Assembly: GCA_902559355.1 (NCBI GenBank)
Contig: CACEHM010000002.1
Span: 107,246-171,245 of the forward strand
DNA: 64,000 bases
Direction of reading: 5' to 3'
From: an uncultured Gammaproteobacteria bacterium
GTDB lineage: Bacteria; Pseudomonadota; Gammaproteobacteria; GCA-002705445; GCA-002716945
Positions 57,481 to 64,000 of the stretch are shown in pieces. Numbering within the stretch: position 1 is the stretch's first letter; each line of letters opens with the position of its first letter. Below the pieces are notes generated by a model that was given only the letters and a program-made list of their open reading frames with translations, did not search any database and had not been told where the DNA came from. The position numbers and the translations under genes were made by a program.

Positions 57481-58343
57481 ATTTTAACGCCAATTTTTTG
57501 TCCCACTCTTACAGCTTGATTAATTTTAAGGCCATCAGATAAGTTAATTTCATCCGTGAACAGTAGTATCACAGTAGAACCTGATTTAAACATTCCTATT
57601 TCGTTGCCTTTATCGAAGCTAATATTTTTATTACCATATTTTGTAGAAATAACTTTTTTAGGCATAGGAGGTGACACTTCTCCTTTCCATTGAGTCTCTA
57701 TTGATGATACGTTAATCGCTCCAACTAATATTACAGAAAAGAAAGAATCATTATTTTTAAAATGACAAACCAGTCGTTCATTTTTTGAATAAAGGTTATT
57801 TATACATTCCACTGCATGATCTGCTACACTAAATAATCTACCAGGTACATGAAGAGTCTTCATTAGTTTTCCAGTAAAAGGAATATGTACACGATGGTAA
57901 TCTTTTGGTGATAGGTAAATTGTTAAAAAACTTCCATTAGCATAGACGGATGACAATTCTTTATCATTAACCAGTAATTCTTTTATAGGAGTATTTTTAC
58001 CTTTCACTTGTAATATAGATTCGTTTGTAATTTTTCCAAACTGTAGAATTCTTCCATCACAAGATGAAACAATAGAATTATTATCTTGATTAATCTTATG
58101 AACTCCTTTTTTAAGTTTACGTGTAAAAAAATCACAAAAGGTATGATAGTTTTCAATATTCTCTTCTTCACATTCTTTAAGATTGATTTTAAAAATTCTT
58201 ATATAAAGTTTAATCAAGTATCGGGTTAACGGATGATGTGTTCTAGTGATGATATAAGTAAAACGTGACATTAAATGATGTGGAACTAAATACAACCAAT
58301 AGGAAAGTATCATTTTTTTTGCTTTTGAAAGGTAATTATCCAT
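57477..58343 (-). CDS. psd: Phosphatidylserine decarboxylase proenzyme
   Basis: Makes phosphatidylethanolamine in the inner membrane. The proenzyme self-cleaves at a Gly-Ser bond in GMFKSGSTVILLF to form the pyruvoyl group. Other conserved parts are SCDGRILQFG, YLSPKDYHRVHIPFTGKL and the VGAINVSSIET segment. 288 aa. A hydrophobic N-terminal segment (MILSYWLYLVPHHLMSRF) suits membrane association. Divergent from aroC. Confidence 0.93.
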   Translation of the reverse strand: MDNYLSKAKKMILSYWLYLVPHHLMSRFTYIITRTHHPLTRYLIKLYIRIFKINLKECEEENIENYHTFCDFFTRKLKKGVHKINQDNNSIVSSCDGRILQFGKITNESILQVKGKNTPIKELLVNDKELSSVYANGSFLTIYLSPKDYHRVHIPFTGKLMKTLHVPGRLFSVADHAVECINNLYSKNERLVCHFKNNDSFFSVILVGAINVSSIETQWKGEVSPPMPKKVISTKYGNKNISFDKGNEIGMFKSGSTVILLFTDEINLSDGLKINQAVRVGQKIGVKI

Positions 58344-58423
58344 TTATTCGTATGTTATCGTTATGCTTGGTACATTTATACATGCTCCAATCAAATTTAT
58401 CAGCAAATATATGATATTTTGTC

Positions 58424-58429
58424 TATAAT
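58424..58429 (+). promoter_or_regulatory. -10 box upstream of aroC
   Basis: A consensus TATAAT lies 20 bases before the aroC ATG, predicting a leader of about 14 bases. The expected -35 region (CAGCAA) is weak. Confidence 0.4.
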
Positions 58430-58449
58430 GCAATAAAAATATATTAATT

Positions 58450-59508
58450 ATGTCAGGAAATACATTCGGTAAAATTTTTAGAGTAACCACCTTTGGTGAA
58501 AGCCATGGGAAAGCGCTTGGTTGCGTTATAGATGGTTGTCCACCTAACATTAAAATAGATGAATCTGATATTCAAAAAGACTTAAATAGGCGCAAACCTG
58601 GACAGTCTAAATATACTACTCAAAGAAAAGAAGATGATAAGGTAGAAATACTCTCAGGTATTTTCAATGGAGTCACTACAGGTACACCAATCACTTTAAT
58701 TATTTTCAATAAGGATCAGAAATCTAAAGACTATTCTGAAATTAAAAATAAATTTCGTCCAGGACATGCTGATTTTACTTATCAGAAAAAATATGGCATC
58801 AGAGATTACAGAGGCGCTGGAAGGTCATCTGCAAGAGAAACAGTTGCAAGAGTAGCAGCTGGGGCTATAGCTAAAAAATTTTTAAATAAGATTAATAAAA
58901 CAAAAATATTTGGATATGTTTCACAACTTGGTGAGATAACGCCTGATAAAATAAAACTCACTGATATAGAAAAGAACTCCTTCTTTTTTCCTGATGGAAA
59001 AAAAATATCTGAATTAGAAAAATATTTGATGAGTATTAGAAAGTCCGGTGACTCTATAGGTGCGAAAGTTACTATTGTAGGCAAGAATATTCCTATTGGT
59101 ATAGGCGAACCTGTATTTGACAAACTTGATGCAATGCTTGCTCAAGCAATGATGTCTATCAATGCTGTAAAAGGTGTTGAGATTGGAGCAGGTTTTGATG
59201 TGGTTACCCAAAAAGGTTCAGAAGCTAGGGATGAAATTACACCTAAAGGTTTTTTGAGTAATTTCTCAGGCGGAACACTAGGTGGGATATCGACTGGGCA
59301 AGACCTTAAGGTTAATATTGCACTTAAACCTACATCTAGCATTTTAGTTCCTGGCAAAACAGTCGATATTAAAAACAAGCCAACTACAATTAGAACGAAA
59401 GGTAGACACGACCCCTGTGTTGGCATAAGAGCGGTACCTATAGCCGAGGCGATGATGGCATTAACACTATGTGATCTATACCTTCGCCACAAAGCACAAA
59501 ATTTATAA
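58450..59508 (+). CDS. aroC: Chorismate synthase
   Basis: FMN-dependent last step of the shikimate pathway, forming chorismate from EPSP. Signature segments: [40 protein letters not shown] and [20 protein letters not shown]. 352 aa, complete. It lies ten bases before leuC, so aromatic and leucine synthesis genes may share a transcript. Confidence 0.96.
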   Translation: MSGNTFGKIFRVTTFGESHGKALGCVIDGCPPNIKIDESDIQKDLNRRKPGQSKYTTQRKEDDKVEILSGIFNGVTTGTPITLIIFNKDQKSKDYSEIKNKFRPGHADFTYQKKYGIRDYRGAGRSSARETVARVAAGAIAKKFLNKINKTKIFGYVSQLGEITPDKIKLTDIEKNSFFFPDGKKISELEKYLMSIRKSGDSIGAKVTIVGKNIPIGIGEPVFDKLDAMLAQAMMSINAVKGVEIGAGFDVVTQKGSEARDEITPKGFLSNFSGGTLGGISTGQDLKVNIALKPTSSILVPGKTVDIKNKPTTIRTKGRHDPCVGIRAVPIAEAMMALTLCDLYLRHKAQNL

Positions 59509-59518
59509 GTCATTTAAA

Positions 59519-60922
59519 ATGAAACATACTCTTTACGATAAAATATGGGCTGATCATTGTATTCATGAGAACGAGGATAAATCGTCTCTTATATATATTG
59601 ATCGACATTTGATACATGAGGTGACATCACCTCAGGCATTTGATGGTTTAGATATTAAAAAAAGAGATATCTGGAATAAGCAGTCTATTATGGCAACGAC
59701 TGATCATAACGTACCCACTATTAATAGAGACAAAGGTATCACAGATCCAGTATCAAAAATTCAAGTTGAAACATTAAGGGATAATTGTAAAAAGCATAAC
59801 ATTGAATTATACGATCTTGATAATATCAAACAAGGGATAGTCCATGTTATTGGACCCGAGCTTGGCATGACACAGCCTGGCATGACATTGGTTTGTGGTG
59901 ACTCACATACTTCAACTCATGGTGCACTTGCATCTTTAGCTTTTGGAATAGGAACAAGTGATGTTGAACATGTTCTAGCAACTCAGTGTCTTAATTTGAC
60001 AAAAGATAAAAATTTTAAAATTCATGTGAATGGAAAACTTAAGCCCTTTGTAACATCAAAAGATTTAATTTTATACATTATTGGTAAAATTGGTACATCT
60101 GGTGGAACAGGTTTTACTATTGAGTATGCAGGCGAAGCAATTACTGATTTATCTATTGAGTCAAGAATGACTATGTGCAACATGACTATAGAAGCAGGTG
60201 CAAAATCTGGTCTAATGGCTTTTGACAAGACTACACATGACTATCTAAAAGATAGAGAATTCTTACCCAGCAAAAAGCATTATGATAACGCCCTTAAATA
60301 TTGGGAATCATTGGTAAGTGATGAAAGTGCTCATTTTGATAGAACAGAAGTATTTGACGCTAATGATGTTGAGCCTCAAGTAACATGGGGAACGTCACCA
60401 GAGATGGTTACACCTGTGGATAGCAAAATCCCAACACCCGATACTGTGACCAATGAAGAGGAGTATATCGATACACTAAAATATATGGGGCTTGAACCTG
60501 GTGTAGAAATTAATTCAATATCTCTTGATAAAATATTTATAGGTTCTTGTACTAATTCTAGAATAGAGGACTTGAGAGATGCCTCACAAGTAGTCAAAGG
60601 CGAAAAAGTATCTAGCAGTATCAAACAGGCTATAGTTGTTCCAGGCTCAGGACTTGTAAAAGCGCAAGCAGAAGCAGAGGGCTTAGATAAAGTATTCATT
60701 GATGCTGGCTTTGAATGGAGGGATCCAGGATGTTCAATGTGTTTAGGCATGAATGATGACTTCTTACAACCATATGAACGATGTGCGTCAACATCTAATA
60801 GAAATTTCCAAGGTCGACAAGGAGATAAAGGCCGAACACATCTTGTTAGTCCAGCCATGGCAGCAGTTGCTGGCATTAAAGGTCATTTTTATAATGTTAA
60901 GGAATTCATGAATGAAAAATAA
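59519..60922 (+). CDS. leuC: 3-isopropylmalate dehydratase large subunit
   Basis: Aconitase-family isomerase of leucine synthesis; holds a 4Fe-4S cluster. Cluster ligands lie in [13 protein letters not shown] and [13 protein letters not shown]. The first motif [20 protein letters not shown] is intact. The track starts at 59471 within aroC; ATG 59519 ([15 protein letters not shown]) is the conserved start, giving 467 aa. The end overlaps leuD by 11 bases. Confidence 0.96.
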   Translation: MKHTLYDKIWADHCIHENEDKSSLIYIDRHLIHEVTSPQAFDGLDIKKRDIWNKQSIMATTDHNVPTINRDKGITDPVSKIQVETLRDNCKKHNIELYDLDNIKQGIVHVIGPELGMTQPGMTLVCGDSHTSTHGALASLAFGIGTSDVEHVLATQCLNLTKDKNFKIHVNGKLKPFVTSKDLILYIIGKIGTSGGTGFTIEYAGEAITDLSIESRMTMCNMTIEAGAKSGLMAFDKTTHDYLKDREFLPSKKHYDNALKYWESLVSDESAHFDRTEVFDANDVEPQVTWGTSPEMVTPVDSKIPTPDTVTNEEEYIDTLKYMGLEPGVEINSISLDKIFIGSCTNSRIEDLRDASQVVKGEKVSSSIKQAIVVPGSGLVKAQAEAEGLDKVFIDAGFEWRDPGCSMCLGMNDDFLQPYERCASTSNRNFQGRQGDKGRTHLVSPAMAAVAGIKGHFYNVKEFMNEK

Positions 60923-61550
60923 TAATTTTCAAGGGCAAGTTATTCCTATAAATAGAGATAATGTAGATACAGATTTAATCATCCCAAAGCAATACTTAAA
61001 ATCTATTAAAAAATCTGGTTTTGGTCCATTTTTGTTTGACTCACTTAGGTACACCACCACAGCTACGCTTGACAGTAATAGTGATAGAACTGAAGTCTCA
61101 TCTTTTATATTAAATCAAACACCTTATAAGAAGGGCACAATATTAATTGCAAAATCTAACTTTGGGTGCGGTTCATCTAGAGAGCATGCAGTATGGGCTA
61201 TACAGAATTATGGAATTAATATTGTAATTGCTGAAAGCTTTGCAGATATCTTTACAAGAAATAGTTATGCTAATGGCCTTTTGTTAATTTGTTTAGATAA
61301 AAATATCATTGCGAAGATTATTAATGATGCTTTGTCATCAGATTCTTATAAAATTAAAGTTCATCTAGAATCTAATATTATAACTTTGCCAAACGAAGAA
61401 AATATATCATTTACTATTGATGATTCATATAAAGAGAGAATCTTAAATAACTTAGATGATATAGAATTAACCTTACAATATAAAAATAAAATTACTGAAT
61501 ATGAGAATAAAATAAAACAAACGAAGCCTTGGCTATTTGATAATGAATAA
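60912..61550 (+). CDS. leuD: 3-isopropylmalate dehydratase small subunit
   Basis: Swivelling small subunit that completes the LeuCD active site. [20 protein letters not shown] and [20 protein letters not shown] are the family signatures, and [19 protein letters not shown] follows. 212 aa. It overlaps leuC by 11 bases and leuB by eight, so the subunits are translated together. Confidence 0.96.
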   Translation: MKNNNFQGQVIPINRDNVDTDLIIPKQYLKSIKKSGFGPFLFDSLRYTTTATLDSNSDRTEVSSFILNQTPYKKGTILIAKSNFGCGSSREHAVWAIQNYGINIVIAESFADIFTRNSYANGLLLICLDKNIIAKIINDALSSDSYKIKVHLESNIITLPNEENISFTIDDSYKERILNNLDDIELTLQYKNKITEYENKIKQTKPWLFDNE

Positions 61551-62619
61551 AAAAAATATATTAATTTTCCCAGGAGACGAAATAGGTCCTGAAATTATAA
61601 CTGAAGCTATAAAGGTTATTGATTATTTTAACGAGTCCAAGTTAACAAATATATCATATGATTTTGCAGATATTGGAGGTGCAGCTCTTGATAAATATGA
61701 TACGCCGATTAAAACTGATGACTTAGATAAAGCAAAAAAGTCTGATGCAATTTTATTGGCAGCTGTGGGTACTCCTAAGTATGATAATAATCCTAGAGAG
61801 AAAAAACCAGAATATGGTCTTTTAGCTCTTCGAAAGCACCTTAATTTATTTATAAATATTAGACCAATATTTGTTTTTAATTCTTTGTTAGGATATTCAT
61901 CTTTAAAATCAGAGCTTATAAGCGACTTGGATATTGTAATTATCAGAGAACTAATAGGTGATGTATATTTTGGAGAGCCTAGAGGATTTAAAGATATTAA
62001 TGGAGATAGAGTAGGTTATAACACAATGTTATATTCAGAATCTGAGGTACAACGTATAACTCAATTTGCTATAGAAGCTGCTAAAAACAGGCAGAAACAG
62101 ATTACATCAATTGATAAGGCTAATGTTCTAGAGTGTTCACAATTATGGCGTCAGACTGTTGATCGCATGATGATTAAACATAGCGATATTGATTTACAAC
62201 ATATGTATGTTGATAACGCTGCTATGCAAATTATAAAAAATCCTAAACAGTTCGATGTTATTTTAACACCTAATTTATTTGGTGATATCTTATCTGATGC
62301 AGCATCAATGTTAACTGGCTCTATAGGGCTATTACCTTCTGCTTCATTATCTAATGATACTGGAATGTTTGAGCCAATACACGGGTCAGCACCTGATATA
62401 GCAGGCCAAGGAATAGTAAATCCATTAGCAATGATACTATCCTTAGCTATGATGTTTGAGTATACTCTCGATAAACCTGAGCTCTCTAAGATAATTAAAA
62501 AAGCTGTTGATGAAGTGCTTAACGATGGATATTTCACAAAAGATTTATCTTCTAAAGACTTTATTTCGACATCTCAAATGGGTGATAAGATTTTAGAGAG
62601 AATAAAAAAACAATGTTAA
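61543..62619 (+). CDS. leuB: 3-isopropylmalate dehydrogenase
   Basis: NAD-dependent oxidative decarboxylation in leucine synthesis. Conserved: LIFPGDEIGPEIITEAIKVI, the substrate-binding REL in VIIRELIGDVYFGEPRGF, the metal-site NLFGDILSDAASMLTGSIG, and EPIHGSAPDIAGQGIVNPLA. The ATG at 61543 is preferred over the TTG at 61537. 358 aa. Overlaps asd by seven bases. Confidence 0.96.
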   Translation: MNKKNILIFPGDEIGPEIITEAIKVIDYFNESKLTNISYDFADIGGAALDKYDTPIKTDDLDKAKKSDAILLAAVGTPKYDNNPREKKPEYGLLALRKHLNLFINIRPIFVFNSLLGYSSLKSELISDLDIVIIRELIGDVYFGEPRGFKDINGDRVGYNTMLYSESEVQRITQFAIEAAKNRQKQITSIDKANVLECSQLWRQTVDRMMIKHSDIDLQHMYVDNAAMQIIKNPKQFDVILTPNLFGDILSDAASMLTGSIGLLPSASLSNDTGMFEPIHGSAPDIAGQGIVNPLAMILSLAMMFEYTLDKPELSKIIKKAVDEVLNDGYFTKDLSSKDFISTSQMGDKILERIKKQC

Positions 62620-63635
62620 AGAAACAAGATAAATACAATATTGCAATAGTAGGCGCTACAGGAATAGTAGGTGAATCTTTATTAAGTATCCTAGATAGTA
62701 GAAGCTTTCCTATTAATAGTATTCATGCTGTTGCTAGTCAAAAATCTAAAGGAGTAAAAGTTAAGTTTGGCAATCATCTACTCACAGTCGAAGCTTTAGA
62801 TGAATTTGACTTCAGTAATATTGATATAGCATTTTTCAGTGCAGGAGGCTCCATTTCAAAAGAGTATGCACCCAAAGCAGCTTCTCAAGATTGCATAGTT
62901 ATAGATAATACATCCGAATTTAGATATATTGATAATATACCGCTGATAGTTCCAGAAGTTAATCCGAATGATATCGATAAATATAAAGAAACTAATATAA
63001 TTGCCAATCCAAATTGCTCGACAATACAGATGCTTGTTGCACTAAAGCCGCTTCATGATGAATTCGGTGTAGATAATATTAATGTCTCTACTTATCAGGC
63101 TGTATCAGGTTCAGGCAAGGACGGTGTAGAAGAATTACTTCAGCAATCATCATCTTATATAGATCAAAGAACCATTGAAAAAAATGTCTATCCTAAACAA
63201 ATTGCATTTAATGCAATACCTTTTGTAGATTGTTTTCTAGACAATGATTACACAAGAGAAGAGATGAAAATGGTATGGGAGACACAAAAGATTTTAGATA
63301 AAAGCATTAAAGTAAACCCTACAGCTGTAAGAGTACCTGTACTTGTGGGTCATGCAGAGAGCATTTATATTGAAACAAAGAAGGATATTGATATTGATAT
63401 AGCAAAAGAGGTACTTAGAAATTTTAATGGCATTAAACTTATTGATGATACTGAATCTATCGATTTTCCAACTCCTTTTGAGCATGGTCATGGTACAGAT
63501 GATGTTTATGTTGGGCGTATTAGAAAAGGTTTAGATAAAAATAATACTTTAAATTTATGGGTAGTAGCTGATAATGTAAGAAAAGGTGCTGCGCTTAATA
63601 GCATTCAGATTGCAGAATATTTAACTAGGAGTTAA
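62613..63635 (+). CDS. asd: Aspartate-semialdehyde dehydrogenase
   Basis: Reduces aspartyl phosphate in the route to lysine, methionine, threonine and diaminopimelate. NADP fold IAIVGATGIVGESLLSIL, catalytic Cys in IANPNCSTIQMLVALKPL, and YQAVSGSGKDGVEEL are intact. 340 aa. The downstream position after leuCDB matches many gammaproteobacteria. Confidence 0.95.
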   Translation: MLKKQDKYNIAIVGATGIVGESLLSILDSRSFPINSIHAVASQKSKGVKVKFGNHLLTVEALDEFDFSNIDIAFFSAGGSISKEYAPKAASQDCIVIDNTSEFRYIDNIPLIVPEVNPNDIDKYKETNIIANPNCSTIQMLVALKPLHDEFGVDNINVSTYQAVSGSGKDGVEELLQQSSSYIDQRTIEKNVYPKQIAFNAIPFVDCFLDNDYTREEMKMVWETQKILDKSIKVNPTAVRVPVLVGHAESIYIETKKDIDIDIAKEVLRNFNGIKLIDDTESIDFPTPFEHGHGTDDVYVGRIRKGLDKNNTLNLWVVADNVRKGAALNSIQIAEYLTRS

Positions 63636-63637
63636 TT

Positions 63638-64000
63638 GTGAAACTATTCTTATTTATAATTATAATACTTTCAGTTTTAGGAATATTGGAATACAAAGCT
63701 ATAGTACCAGCATCATCATTTGGTATTTTATTAGCACTTGATACTATTGCTAACTTTATAAAATCTTTAAACATACACACATATTATTTAATTCTTCCGG
63801 ATATCACAATTACAGTCCAAGGATTACTCTCATTATTTTTAGTATTATTTATAGTTGGCTATATTTCAGATAGATTTAGAACTCTTGACCTAAAGGTTAA
63901 ATCATTAAATAAAGAAATTAACAAACTCAATGCTATTAAAGAGGAAACTAAGATATCTGAGCCAGAATCAAATAATGAGATGCAACAAATTGCCTCGGAT
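63638..64000 (+). CDS. Membrane protein with coiled coil, truncated by window end
   Basis: A GTG start at 63638, two bases after asd, opens a frame to the window edge (121 codons) that is not in the ORF track. It begins VKLFLFIIIILSVLGILEYK, followed by a second hydrophobic segment (LLSLFLVLFIVGYISDRF) and a charged helical stretch (TLDLKVKSLNKEINKLNAIK). The next gene after asd in many gammaproteobacteria is the large membrane protein FimV, but the visible part has no LysM-like feature, so I assign no family. Confidence 0.6.
   Translation, partial: MKLFLFIIIILSVLGILEYKAIVPASSFGILLALDTIANFIKSLNIHTYYLILPDITITVQGLLSLFLVLFIVGYISDRFRTLDLKVKSLNKEINKLNAIKEETKISEPESNNEMQQIASD

Noticed and set aside
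59471-59518. Upstream leuC start in the ORF track
   Set aside because: The extension runs into the aroC coding end; the conserved LeuC N-terminus begins at ATG 59519.

Overview
The window is a gene-dense, AT-rich bacterial chromosome segment with very short intergenic gaps, many one-base or four-base gene overlaps and convergent genes that share stop-codon bases. Gene order points to a streamlined gammaproteobacterium. The diagnostic neighbourhoods are nuoG-N followed by tRNA-fMet and rimP-nusA-infB (no ylxR) -rbfA-truB-rpsO-pnp; xseA/guaB-guaA; valS-holC-pepA divergent from lptF-lptG; and leuC-leuD-leuB-asd. NusA also carries the C-terminal acidic repeats common in this class. A marine lineage such as SAR86 would fit, but that is inference and cannot be proved from the window.

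Layout. 1-9.5 kb: second half of the respiratory complex I operon (nuoG to nuoN). 9.5-17.5 kb: initiator tRNA and the translation/RNA-processing operon. 17.5-22.4 kb: dksA-xseA on the minus strand, then guaB-guaA. 22.4-26.1 kb: VanZ-like protein, ArsC-like reductase, lexA-dinB SOS pair, and a MerR/B12-domain regulator behind a dense array of repeated sites. 26.1-37.7 kb: valS-holC-pepA, lptFG, an RDD protein, moeA, xerD, dsbC, sbcB. 37.7-43.7 kb: parE-parC-htpX-efp and a membrane protein. 43.7-49.7 kb: accessory small membrane proteins, an unusual photolyase-like protein, a lipoprotein, a flavoprotein, a MazG-like hydrolase, an NTF2-like protein, an outer-membrane-like protein and a sugar dehydrogenase. 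49.8-56.7 kb: a compact candidate defence island ending beside a tRNA-Arg(CCU). 56.8-64 kb: tsaB, psd, aroC, leuCDB, asd and a truncated membrane-protein gene.

The most interesting region is 49.8-56.7 kb. A D12-class adenine methylase and an HNH endonuclease (a likely restriction-modification pair) sit divergently next to a four-gene operon. That operon encodes a PLD-nuclease/SF2-helicase fusion, an 83-aa acidic protein, a DndD/SMC-like ATPase with a non-canonical signature, and a 168-aa protein I do not recognise. No phosphorothioation (dndABCE/ssp) genes accompany it, so it looks like a stand-alone nuclease-helicase-SMC system that I cannot match to a named one.

Other points worth a second look are an Alphaproteobacteria-style GAAC-N7-GAAC LexA site over the lexA start, a DksA that has lost three of four zinc cysteines, a photolyase FAD domain placed N-terminal to a Rossmann-like region, an initiator tRNA with U1:G72, a lipoprotein-type DsbC, and several promoters whose -10 box lies so close to the start codon that the mRNAs would be leaderless.
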